Origin: Novosphingobium indicum
GTDB taxonomy: Bacteria; Pseudomonadota; Alphaproteobacteria; Sphingomonadales; Sphingomonadaceae
DNA: 64,000 bases
Reading direction: 5' to 3'
Assembly (NCBI RefSeq): GCF_014645195.1
Contig: NZ_BMLK01000009.1
Span: 116,291-180,290 of the forward strand
Made by a program: the position numbers and the translations under genes. Every line of letters starts with the position of its first letter. Position 1 is the stretch's first letter. The notes under the pieces are model-generated. The model was not told the origin of the DNA. It did not search any database and saw nothing but the letters and a program-made list of their open reading frames with translations. Of the stretch, positions 34,180 through 41,956 are shown piece after piece.

Positions 34180-34752
34180 ATGGAAGCCCTCCTCACCTCC
34201 ACCGCGGTCGTCGCGCTCGCCGAGATCGGCGACAAGACACAGCTGCTCGCCATCGTCCTGGCCACCCGTTTCCGCCGTCCCTGGCCGATCATTGCGGGCA
34301 TTCTCGTGGCGACGCTCGCCAATCACTTCCTGGCAGCGCTGGTGGGCGAGCAGGCTGCAGCCTTCCTCGACGGTCGCTGGTTCCGCTACCTCGTGGCCGC
34401 CAGCTTCATCCTGATGGCGGGCTGGACGCTGATCCCCGACAGCTTCGACGAGGACGAGGAAGCCAAGCCCAGCCGCTTCGGCCCGTTCCTTGCGACGACC
34501 ATCGCCTTCTTCCTCGTCGAGATGGGCGACAAGACCCAGCTTGCCACGATCGCCCTGGGTGCCCGCTTCCAGAGCGTGCTCCCGGTGATGGCCGGCACGA
34601 CGGTGGGCATGATGATCGCCAATGTGCCCGCCGTGTTCCTCGGCCACGAGATCATCAAGCGCGTTCCGCTCGCCACCGTACGCATTATCGCGGCGCTGCT
34701 GTTCCTCGCCATCGGCCTGTGGCTTCTGGCGCAGACCGCCGGGTGGATCTGA
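34180..34752 (+). CDS. TMEM165/GDT1 (UPF0016) family cation exporter, probably Mn2+
   Basis: A 190-residue membrane protein made of two similar halves, each with the family motif E-x-GDKTQ: VALAEIGDKTQLLAI near residue 13 and FLVEMGDKTQLATIAL near residue 111. An acidic loop SFDEDEEAKPS joins the halves. Members export Mn2+ (MneA type) or exchange Ca2+/Mn2+ for protons. The Mn-sensing yybP-ykoY riboswitch immediately upstream strongly supports manganese export. About six transmembrane helices are visible. Start at 34180, fixed by GGAG and by the riboswitch. Confidence 0.93.
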   Translation: MEALLTSTAVVALAEIGDKTQLLAIVLATRFRRPWPIIAGILVATLANHFLAALVGEQAAAFLDGRWFRYLVAASFILMAGWTLIPDSFDEDEEAKPSRFGPFLATTIAFFLVEMGDKTQLATIALGARFQSVLPVMAGTTVGMMIANVPAVFLGHEIIKRVPLATVRIIAALLFLAIGLWLLAQTAGWI

Positions 34753-34795
34753 TCGCGGGTTCGCCAAGTGCGCCCGGCCCCGCTATGGGGGCGGC

Positions 34796-35251
34796 ATGAT
34801 CCGAATTCTGATCGATGCCGATGCCTGCCCGGTGAAGGACGAAATCTACAAGGTCGCCGCGCGCTACAAGGTGCCCGTGGTTGTCGTCAGCAACAGCGCC
34901 ATGCGCATCCCGCGCGATCCGCTGGTCACCCGCAAGATCGTGAGCGATGCCTTCGACGCCGCCGACGACTGGATCGCCGAAGAAGCGACAAAGGGCAGCG
35001 TCGTCATCACTGCGGACATCCTGCTGGCCGACCGCTGCCTGAAGCAGGGCGCGACTGTGATCGCCCCGACCGGCAAGCCCTTCACCGAGGCATCCATCGG
35101 CGGGGCCATCGCCACACGAGCGATCATGGCGGACTTGCGCGCAGGCGGAGACGCGATTGGCGGCCCGCCGCCGTTCAGCAAGGCCGACCGCTCGCGGCTT
35201 CTCTCGGCTCTGGACGAAACGCTGGTGCGGCTGCGGCGGCAGGTCGGATAA
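34796..35251 (+). CDS. YaiI/YqxD family (DUF188) protein
   Basis: A 151-residue protein with the DUF188 core: ILIDADACPVKDEIYKVA at the start, VVVSNSAM, DAADDWIAEEA, VITADILLADRCL and the Gly/Pro-rich GGPPPF near the end. The fold resembles PIN-type nucleases with conserved acidic residues, but the function is not established. The ATG at 34796 lies 43 bp after the exporter gene. The small unknown gene at 35276 follows on the same strand. Confidence 0.92.
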   Translation: MIRILIDADACPVKDEIYKVAARYKVPVVVVSNSAMRIPRDPLVTRKIVSDAFDAADDWIAEEATKGSVVITADILLADRCLKQGATVIAPTGKPFTEASIGGAIATRAIMADLRAGGDAIGGPPPFSKADRSRLLSALDETLVRLRRQVG

Positions 35252-35275
35252 GGCGAATAAGGAGGTCTTACATCT

Positions 35276-35587
35276 ATGACACAACTTGGCCGGGACGAGC
35301 CAATCCCAGCAGCGATGCAAGGGCGCTGGATTGACGTAGACGACCCTTCGGTCGAACTGGTCATCGATGGTGGAGCGGTCGCCTGTTTTGGTCGAACAGT
35401 CGAATACGACTATAAATCAATCGAGGAGGAGGATGGCACTCTTACCGTGAACCTCATGGTCAACGATGCGGCTAGCGAGGACAGCTTCCAGCGCTCCAAC
35501 ATCACGGGACTAGTTATTACACCAGAAGGTGAGTTTCACGCCTACAACGTGAAGTTCGCAAGCCAGTTCGTCCGAAACTCCGACTAA
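35276..35587 (+). CDS. Small protein of unknown function
   Basis: A 103-residue acidic protein with a perfect AAGGAGG Shine-Dalgarno, 24 bp after yaiI. It reads as a single small beta-rich domain (MQGRWIDVDDPSVELVIDGG, then TLTVNLMVND and GLVITPEGEFHAYNVKF). It has no signal peptide, no Cys pair and no membrane segment. I do not recognise the family. Base composition is less GC-rich than its neighbours, which may indicate a later arrival. Confidence 0.75.
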   Translation: MTQLGRDEPIPAAMQGRWIDVDDPSVELVIDGGAVACFGRTVEYDYKSIEEEDGTLTVNLMVNDAASEDSFQRSNITGLVITPEGEFHAYNVKFASQFVRNSD

Positions 35588-35715
35588 AACGACAACCTCC
35601 GCTTCCCCGGACTTTTCGGCCATTCAAGCCACCGGATCGGTTTGCCTAAAGCAGACAATCAGTCTCGGCTGAAACTGCCCACGCGCCCTCAAGGTACTGA
35701 CCTTAACCAGCGCCC

Positions 35716-36390
35716 TCAGATCGCGTCGAAGACGTATCCCAGCGAGCGCACGGTGCGCAGCGGGTTGCCCGCCCCGGCGGACTTGAGAGCGCGGCGCAGG
35801 CGGCCGATCCACACATCGACCGTACGCTCGTCCACCGGCGGGTCCTGCTTGCCCAGCGCGGCGATCAGCTGCGCGCGGCTGAAGACGCGGCCGGGGTGCT
35901 CGATGAAATAGCGCAGCAGGCGCAGCTCGTTGGGCATCAGCGGGATCGGCTTTTCCTGCCAGCGGGCCTGGAAAGCCGCGACGTCCACGGTCAGATCACC
36001 CTGCGCCACAACGCGAATGCCCGCGCCTTCCTGATCGCCCAGATTGGCGCCCAGCACTCGGTCCAGCAGACCCGTGCGGGTGAGCGGCCCGACCATGTAG
36101 TCGTCCGCGCCCATGCGCAGCGCGCGCTTGCGGTCCTCGATGTTGTCTTCCTCGAGCACCATGGTGACATGGGCGTGCGAGGTCAGCGGATCGGCGCGCA
36201 GACGGCGGCACAGCTCCAGCCCCGACATCTCGGGCAGAACCCAGTCGATGAAGACCCACAGCGCGCCTTCGATCAGCGGCAGTTCGGCAAAGTCGGTCCA
36301 GCGGTGGAGAACCACGTCAAACTCGTCGTGCCGAAAGGCTGCCAGCCCTCCGGAAAGCTCACTCGCCAGCAATATATCGATCCGCCGCAT
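35716..36390 (-). CDS. PhoB/OmpR-type response regulator with degenerate receiver
   Basis: A 224-residue regulator. The C-terminal winged helix (about 140-224: MPNELRLLRYFIEHPGRVFS, DERTVDVWIGRLRRAL, TVRSLGYVF) is very close to that of PhoB at 44050. The receiver keeps the phospho-acceptor Asp49 (FIDWVLPEMSG). It lacks the usual acidic pair (SE at 10-11), has Leu79 in place of the conserved Thr, and Gly101 in place of the conserved Lys (DDYMVGPLT). Phosphorylation-dependent switching is therefore doubtful. Start at ATG 36390, chosen because a Pho box occupies 36433-36461. It is divergent from the plcP-agt operon, which it may help control. Confidence 0.88.
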   Translation of the reverse strand: MRRIDILLASELSGGLAAFRHDEFDVVLHRWTDFAELPLIEGALWVFIDWVLPEMSGLELCRRLRADPLTSHAHVTMVLEEDNIEDRKRALRMGADDYMVGPLTRTGLLDRVLGANLGDQEGAGIRVVAQGDLTVDVAAFQARWQEKPIPLMPNELRLLRYFIEHPGRVFSRAQLIAALGKQDPPVDERTVDVWIGRLRRALKSAGAGNPLRTVRSLGYVFDAI

Positions 36391-36432
36391 CGCCCCTGCC
36401 CGGTTGGTAAGGCGGCTGTCTGCCCGCCGTAT

Positions 36433-36461
36433 ATGACGAACGGGTGACATATCGGTGACGA
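36433..36461 (-). promoter_or_regulatory. Pho box reading toward the degenerate PhoB paralogue
   Basis: Read on the minus strand, three units TCGTCAC, ATGTCAC and TCGTCAT are spaced exactly 11 bp apart. The last two units are identical to two of the three pstS units at 49577-49605, in the same order and spacing. The box ends 43 bp before the ATG at 36390. This makes the regulator a likely PhoB target. Confidence 0.7.
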
Positions 36462-36489
36462 GACCGTGAAAGTCGCACACTTGTCGGAT

Positions 36490-36518
36490 GTGTCACGAAA
36501 CTGACCCGCAACCGTCAC
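36490..36518 (+). promoter_or_regulatory. Pho box upstream of the plcP-agt operon
   Basis: On the plus strand GTGTCAC, CTGACCC and CCGTCAC are spaced 11 bp apart with spacers GAAA and GCAA. The outer units match CTGTCAT at 5 of 7 positions each and the middle one at 4. The site lies 59 bp before the plcP start and back to back with the opposite-strand Pho box at 36433-36461. Confidence 0.6.
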
Positions 36519-36576
36519 GCCGACGCAACGCCCCGATGCGATAGGGAAGAGCGCTAGCAACGGGGGCTACCGAGCG

Positions 36577-37479
36577 ATGCGTACGCAAATGGATACTCTT
36601 CTCGAACAGACCACGAGCACCGGCACTCGCATTCCGGAATGGCTCGATCTTCCCGATCCCAAGGGCTTTCGCCCCAAGCGCAAGTACCGCACGATCTGGA
36701 TTTCCGATGTCCATCTGGGCACGCGCGGCTGCAACGCCGAGTTGCTAGTGGACTTCCTGCGTTCGGTGGAGTGCCAGACGCTTTATCTCGTCGGCGACAT
36801 CGTCGACGGCTGGCGCCTGCGCAAGGGCTGGTACTGGCCCGATGCCCACAACGAAGTGGTCCGCCGCATTCTCAAGATGGCGCATCGCGGCACCCGCGTG
36901 GTGTTCATCGCCGGCAACCACGACGAGATGCTGCGCGACTATGCGGGCATGACATTCGGCGGCGTCGAACTGGTCCTCGAAGCGGTCCACGAGACGGTCG
37001 ACGGACGCAAGCTGCTGGTCACCCACGGCGATGCCTTCGACGGCGTGGTGCTCTACCACAAGTGGCTCGCGTTCCTGGGCGACAAGGCCTACTCGATGCT
37101 GCTGCGCGCCAACATCGCCTTCAACGCGGTGCGCCGCCGGTTGAAGATGCCGTACTGGTCGCTCTCCGCCTACATGAAGAAGAAGGTGAAGAACGCGGTC
37201 CAGTACGTTTGCAGCTACGAGGAAGCCGTGGCCAGCGAAGCGATCAGCCGCGGGTTCGACGGTGTCGTGTGCGGCCACATCCACTGCGCCGAAATCCGCG
37301 AATTCAGCGGCATCACCTACTACAACGACGGCGACTGGGTAGAGAGCTGCACGGCTCTGGCCGAGGACATGACCGGACACATCGCGATCATCGACTGGGT
37401 GGCCGAGACCGGTGGGCACGATTCCGCCTTCCCGGCCATGGGCGCGACGGCTGACGCGGCAATGGAAACGGGCACGTGA
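36577..37479 (+). CDS. plcP: Metallophosphoesterase, probable phospholipase C PlcP (lipid remodelling)
   Basis: A 300-residue calcineurin-like phosphoesterase. Metal ligands are visible: Asp44 and His46 (ISDVHLG), Asp74 (GDIVDGW), Asn114-His115 (GNHD), His150 (THGD), and His234/His236 (GHIHCAEI). It resembles LpxH-type UDP-diacylglucosamine hydrolases and is often annotated so. However, the SDVHLGTRGCNAELLVDFL opening and the neighbouring glycosyltransferase are those of PlcP, which degrades phospholipids to diacylglycerol under phosphate starvation in rhizobia and marine bacteria. It overlaps the glycosyltransferase by four bases. A Pho box lies 59 bp upstream, as this function predicts. The choice of PlcP over LpxH rests on context. 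Confidence 0.82.
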   Translation: MRTQMDTLLEQTTSTGTRIPEWLDLPDPKGFRPKRKYRTIWISDVHLGTRGCNAELLVDFLRSVECQTLYLVGDIVDGWRLRKGWYWPDAHNEVVRRILKMAHRGTRVVFIAGNHDEMLRDYAGMTFGGVELVLEAVHETVDGRKLLVTHGDAFDGVVLYHKWLAFLGDKAYSMLLRANIAFNAVRRRLKMPYWSLSAYMKKKVKNAVQYVCSYEEAVASEAISRGFDGVVCGHIHCAEIREFSGITYYNDGDWVESCTALAEDMTGHIAIIDWVAETGGHDSAFPAMGATADAAMETGT

Positions 37480-38546
37480 GACTGGCGCTCGCCACCGACG
37501 CCTGGCTGCCGCAGGTCAACGGTGTCGTCCGCTCGCTTTCGGCGACGCTGGAGGAACTGACCCGGCGCGGCCACGCGGTGGAAACGATCACGCCCGACCG
37601 GTTCCTGACGGTGCCGATGCCCGGCTACGCCTCGATCCGCCTCGCCATGGCGCCGCGCTTCGGCGTGCGGCGCATGCTGGACAAGGCGCAGCCGGAAATC
37701 GTCCATATCGCCACCGAAGGCCCGATCGGCTGGGCCGCGCGCGGCTGGTGCCTGTCGCGCGGGGTGCCGTTCACATCGGCCTTCCACACCCGCTTTCCCG
37801 AATATGCCGCCGTGCGTACCGGGCTGAGCGCCGAGTACTTCTGGCCGATCCTGCAGCGCTTTCATGCGCCTAGCAGCGCCGTGCTGGTTTCCACCCGCAG
37901 CCTGGCCGATGAACTGGCCGGTCGCAGCATCGGCCACACCCGGTCCTGGAGCCGCGGCATCGATCATTCGCTGTTCCGTCCCGAAGGCGAACGGCACCCG
38001 GCCATGGCCGCTCTGCCCGGCCCGGTCCTGCTGAACGTGGGCCGCGTTGCGCCGGAGAAGAACCTCGAAGCGTTCCTCTCGGCCGATGTGCCCGGCAGCA
38101 AGGTCGTTGTCGGCGATGGCCCCGCGCTTGAAAGCCTGCAGCGCCGCTATCCCGATGTGCTGTTCCTCGGCGCGCTGTCGGGCGAGGAGCTGGCGTCGGC
38201 CTACCGCGCCGCCGACTGCTTCGTCTTCCCCAGCCTGACCGACACCTTCGGCCTCGTCGTCATCGAGGCGCTCGCCTGCGGCACGCCGGTTGCGGCCTAT
38301 CCGGTCACCGGCCCGATCGACATCCTCGGCGCGGACGGCTGCGGTGTCGAAACGCCGCTGGCCCGCCCCGCTGGCGCCATCGACGAGAACCTTGATGTGG
38401 CGATTTCTGCCGCGCTCACGATCGACCGCGCCGATGCCGCTGCCCTTGGTCAGCTCTACTCGTGGGAGCGCGCCACGGACCAGTTCCTTTGCGCCATCGC
38501 CTCCGCGGTCAATGGCAGCGCGCGCCGGCTGAAAGACGCCGCCTGA
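37476..38546 (+). CDS. agt: GT4-family glycosyltransferase, probable Agt-type glycolipid synthase
   Basis: A 356-residue GT-B fold enzyme of family GT4. The N-terminal domain begins LALATDAWLPQVNGVVRSL, a mannosyl/glucosyl-transferase-like start. The C-terminal nucleotide-sugar domain has LLNVGRVAPEKNLEAFL and the acidic motif region DTFGLVVIEALACG. Its GTG start overlaps the plcP stop (GTGA). In Agrobacterium and marine Alphaproteobacteria, agt next to plcP makes mono-glycosyl diacylglycerols that replace phospholipids when phosphate is low; this is the most likely role here. The sugar donor (UDP-glucose or UDP-glucuronate) cannot be told from sequence. Confidence 0.83.
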   Translation: MRLALATDAWLPQVNGVVRSLSATLEELTRRGHAVETITPDRFLTVPMPGYASIRLAMAPRFGVRRMLDKAQPEIVHIATEGPIGWAARGWCLSRGVPFTSAFHTRFPEYAAVRTGLSAEYFWPILQRFHAPSSAVLVSTRSLADELAGRSIGHTRSWSRGIDHSLFRPEGERHPAMAALPGPVLLNVGRVAPEKNLEAFLSADVPGSKVVVGDGPALESLQRRYPDVLFLGALSGEELASAYRAADCFVFPSLTDTFGLVVIEALACGTPVAAYPVTGPIDILGADGCGVETPLARPAGAIDENLDVAISAALTIDRADAAALGQLYSWERATDQFLCAIASAVNGSARRLKDAA

Positions 38547-38620
38547 GCCTCGTCGTATTTGACGACTGTCCAGAATTGCTGTTCCTTCCCGCCGGATAAG
38601 GATTCGGGAGAGGGAATTTC

Positions 38621-40516
38621 ATGCACTCGCACATGGCGCTGCGTCCGCCCAGGCTCGTGGCTCTGGCCTTCGTTCTGCTGGCACTGGCCATAGCGCTTCC
38701 CTCGGCCCTGCTCGGCGAGACCGTGGAGAACACCCCCGGCATCGGCGCCAAGCAGGAGAAATTCCCCGAAGGCGCGCAGATCTACAACCAGACCTGCGCC
38801 GCCTGCCACAACACCGGCGCCGGACGCGCGCCGGCCCGCGTCATCCTCGGCTACATGACCCCGGACGCGATCGTCACCGCGCTGACCAGCGGCGCCATGA
38901 AGGCGCAGGGCACCGCGCTCGACCAGCATCAGAAGGAACAGGTAGCGCAGTACCTGTCCGGCCACGAACTGGGCATGGCCAAAGCGGACCTGCCCGAGCC
39001 GCCGCCCTGCACGCCCGACCACGCCCTGTTCGACCGCGAGCAGGTGCCCGGTTTCGCAGGCGCCGGGCTCGATCTGGCCGCGACCCATTCGGTCTCGTCC
39101 GAGCAGGCCGGGCTGGACCGGCAGAACGTCGGCAAGCTCAAGCTAAAGTGGGCGTTCGGCTTCCCGCAGGCCAACCGCGCGCGGTCGCAGCCCGCGCTGG
39201 GCGGCGGCGCGATCTTCGTCGGCAGCCACGGCGGCAAGGTCTATGCGCTCGACCGGGAAACCGGCTGCACGCGCTGGACGTTCGATGCGGGCTCGGAAGT
39301 GCGCACCGGCATCGTCCTTTCGCCCTGGGACGCGGATGATGCCGACGCGGTGCCGATGGCCTACTTCGGCGACTGGACCGGCAATGCCTATGGCATCGAG
39401 GCCTTCACCGGCAAGCTGGTCTGGAAAGTCCGCGCCGACGAACATCCAGCTTCGGTGATCACCGCCAGCCCGGCGCTTTACGGCGATACGGTCTACGTGC
39501 CGATCTCCTCGCTGGAAGAAGCCGCAGCGGCGACGCCGGGGTACAAGTGCTGCTCGTTCCGCGGTTCGGTGCTGGCTCTAGATGCCCGCACCGGCGAGGA
39601 GAAATGGCGCACGTGGCTGGTCGATCAGCCCGTCGAGCAACCCGGCGGCAAGTTCCTCGGTCCTTCGGGCGTGCCCGTCTGGGCCGGGATCGCCATCGAT
39701 ACCAAGCGCGGCAGCCTCGTCGTCGCGACGGGCGACAACTACACGCATCCCGCCACCGAACTGTCCGATGCGCTCGTCGCGCTGGACCTCGATACCGGGG
39801 CGATCAAGTGGCACTTCCAGGCGCTGGAAGGCGATGCCTGGAACGTCGACTGCGTCACCCCCGATCCCGACAACTGCCCCGAGGATGCAGGCCCCGACTA
39901 TGATTTCGGCGCGATCCCGGTCCTGGCGACCGATGAAGACGGGAGGGACTACATCCTCGCCGGCCAGAAATCGGGCATTGCCTGGGCCGTCGATGCCGAG
40001 ACCGGCAAGCTGATCTGGAAGCGGCAGGTCGGTCGCGGCGGCATGGCGGGCGGCGTGCACTTCGGCCTCGCCGAGGACAGTGGCCGCGTCTATGTCGCCA
40101 TCAGCGACATGCCCGATTTCGTCGAGCGCCCCTTCCCCGCCGCGCCGGGCATCCATGCGCTCGACCTCAAGACGGGCGAGGAGCTGTGGTACACCCCGCC
40201 CCCCGAGAACGTCTGCGAAGGCCGCCCGCTCTGCATTCCCGGTAACAGCGGCGCCTTCACCGTGACGCCCGAACTGGTGCTCGCAGGCGGCGACGACGGA
40301 TATGTACGCGCGCTCGACGCCGAGACCGGCAAGCAGCTCTGGATCTTCGACACGGTGCAGGACGTTCCCACCGTCAACGGCGTGCCCGCCAAGGGCGGCG
40401 CGATGAGCGGCGGTGCGGCGCCCATCGTCGATCACGGACAGGTCGTCGTCTCTTCGGGCTACGGCTTCGTCTCGAAGATCCCCGGTAACGTGCTGATGGT
40501 GTTCGAGCCCGAATGA
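38621..40516 (+). CDS. Cytochrome c / PQQ quinohaemoprotein dehydrogenase, PVA-dehydrogenase-like
   Basis: A 631-residue periplasmic protein. A signal segment (LVALAFVLLALAIALP) is followed by a small cytochrome c domain with haem motif CAACH near residue 60. An eight-bladed PQQ propeller follows, with repeats such as VYALDRETG, VLALDARTGEEKW and ALDLKTGEELWY. The adjacent Cys pair in GYKCCSFRG may be the vicinal disulfide of quinoprotein alcohol dehydrogenases. A cytochrome domain ahead of the propeller is the layout of sphingomonad polyvinyl-alcohol dehydrogenases. The substrate is uncertain. It overlaps the next gene by four bases. Haem insertion would need the Ccm pathway, two genes of which are at 3400-4634. 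Confidence 0.87.
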   Translation: MHSHMALRPPRLVALAFVLLALAIALPSALLGETVENTPGIGAKQEKFPEGAQIYNQTCAACHNTGAGRAPARVILGYMTPDAIVTALTSGAMKAQGTALDQHQKEQVAQYLSGHELGMAKADLPEPPPCTPDHALFDREQVPGFAGAGLDLAATHSVSSEQAGLDRQNVGKLKLKWAFGFPQANRARSQPALGGGAIFVGSHGGKVYALDRETGCTRWTFDAGSEVRTGIVLSPWDADDADAVPMAYFGDWTGNAYGIEAFTGKLVWKVRADEHPASVITASPALYGDTVYVPISSLEEAAAATPGYKCCSFRGSVLALDARTGEEKWRTWLVDQPVEQPGGKFLGPSGVPVWAGIAIDTKRGSLVVATGDNYTHPATELSDALVALDLDTGAIKWHFQALEGDAWNVDCVTPDPDNCPEDAGPDYDFGAIPVLATDEDGRDYILAGQKSGIAWAVDAETGKLIWKRQVGRGGMAGGVHFGLAEDSGRVYVAISDMPDFVERPFPAAPGIHALDLKTGEELWYTPPPENVCEGRPLCIPGNSGAFTVTPELVLAGGDDGYVRALDAETGKQLWIFDTVQDVPTVNGVPAKGGAMSGGAAPIVDHGQVVVSSGYGFVSKIPGNVLMVFEPE

Positions 40517-41808
40517 GGCGTACAGCCGTCGGCGATGCGACCGGCGTGGTCATGCCGGCCAGCGTCGCGGACCTGCGCGAAGCGCCCGAAGCCTTCCTGA
40601 CGCGGGCAATGCATGCCTATGGCACGCTGGCGCCGGACAACCGCGTCGCGTCGGTCGACCGGCTGGAGGTATTCTCCGGCGGGAACTCCGGACAGAAGGC
40701 GCTGCTCGACGTCACCTATGCGCAGCCCGACACCGACCTCCCGCGCCAGCTTTTCGCCAAGTTCTCGCGCGATTTCGAGGACCCTTTCCGCGACCGCCGC
40801 CGCACGGAGATCGACGGCGAAGTCCGGCTTGCCGCGCTGTCGCGCCTGCCCGCCTTCCCGGTGGCCGTGCCGCGCCCCGTCTTCGCAGACTTCGAGGCCG
40901 CGAGCGGCACTGGCATGCTCGTGACCGAGCGCGTGGCCTTCGGGCAAGGCGCTATCGAGCCGCTGCACGAGAAGTGCATGGACCACCTGCTGCCCGATCC
41001 GCTCGAATATTACCGCGTACTGGTCTCCGCGCAGGCCCGGCTGGCAGCGGCACAGCATCGCGGCGCGCTGTCGCCGCAACTCGAAGCGCTGTTTCCCTAC
41101 GACCGGGCAGCCGCCGAAGCGGACCTGCCGATCGGCTACGGTCCCGGTGAACTGCGCGAGAAAGTTGCAGCACTGGGCGCCTTTCTCTCAAGCCACCCGC
41201 AACTCTTTCCCGCCGCGCTGACCGACGGCGCCTTTCCCGCCCGGCTCGAAGCCGATGCGCTAGCCTTCCTCGAGAACGAGGCCACGGTGCGTAGCTTCCT
41301 GCAGGCGGACCCGCGGTTCGTGGCGGTGTGTCACTGGAACACCAATATCGACAACGCCTGGTTCTGGCGCGAGGCTGACGGCACCCTGCACTGCGGATTG
41401 CTCGACTGGGGCATGGTCCGGCCGATGAACGTCACGACGGGGCTGTGGGGTGGCCTCTCCGCCTCGCCCACCGCCTTCATCGCGAAGGAACTTGGCGGCC
41501 TGCTCGACCACTATCGCGGCGAACTGGCCGCGCATGGCGGACCAGAGATACCCGCCGACCTAATGGCTCTGCACTTCGACCTTTCGCTGACCCTCACCGG
41601 ACTGTCGATGATGATGGACCTGCCAGCCCTGATCGGCGCCCGCCTCCCCGAAATCGGCGCCGCAACGGGCCCGTTCGATCCGCTGCTGCGACAGGACAAG
41701 GTGGTCGAAGGCTTCCTGCTGGTCGCGACCAACTTCCTGACGCTCTGGGCCGAACGCGACTTCGGCGGCAGCCTGCATCGCATGCTGGGCCAAGGAACAT
41801 CCCCCTGA
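40513..41808 (+). CDS. Phosphotransferase/kinase-like protein of the APH superfamily
   Basis: A 431-residue protein with an aminoglycoside-phosphotransferase-like fold. The N-lobe contains EVFSGGNSGQKALLDVTY, a possible nucleotide loop. The catalytic loop reads HWNTNIDNAWF and the metal-binding motif is LLDWGMV. In most APH-type kinases the loop is H-G-D-x4-N, so the usual catalytic Asp is Asn here, which suggests altered or lost kinase activity. Its start overlaps the quinoprotein stop (ATGA), so the two are probably one transcription unit. Related sphingomonad proteins lie in catabolic clusters; the function is unknown. Confidence 0.72.
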   Translation: MRRTAVGDATGVVMPASVADLREAPEAFLTRAMHAYGTLAPDNRVASVDRLEVFSGGNSGQKALLDVTYAQPDTDLPRQLFAKFSRDFEDPFRDRRRTEIDGEVRLAALSRLPAFPVAVPRPVFADFEAASGTGMLVTERVAFGQGAIEPLHEKCMDHLLPDPLEYYRVLVSAQARLAAAQHRGALSPQLEALFPYDRAAAEADLPIGYGPGELREKVAALGAFLSSHPQLFPAALTDGAFPARLEADALAFLENEATVRSFLQADPRFVAVCHWNTNIDNAWFWREADGTLHCGLLDWGMVRPMNVTTGLWGGLSASPTAFIAKELGGLLDHYRGELAAHGGPEIPADLMALHFDLSLTLTGLSMMMDLPALIGARLPEIGAATGPFDPLLRQDKVVEGFLLVATNFLTLWAERDFGGSLHRMLGQGTSP

Positions 41809-41822
41809 AATTTGGCGCCACT

Positions 41823-41901
41823 CCCGCTCGTCCCGAGCCTGTCGAAGGACGCTGGCACGGCGCTGCGATCAGCACCCTTCAACAAGCTCAGGGTGAGCGG
41901 G
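41823..41901. repeat. Dispersed palindromic repeat (AGCCTGTCGAAGG type), copy 2
   Basis: CCCGCTCGTCCCGAGCCTGT followed by CGAAGG forms one arm, and ACCCTTCAACAAGCTCAGGG followed by TGAGCGGG forms the inverted arm. It is the same family as 21158-21232 and, like that copy, lies between convergent genes (kinase-like and iclR). Confidence 0.7.
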
Positions 41902-41956
41902 TCTTGCTTGAAGTTGTTCCTTTGCAGGCCCTCGATCCCGTCGAGAACGGCCAATT

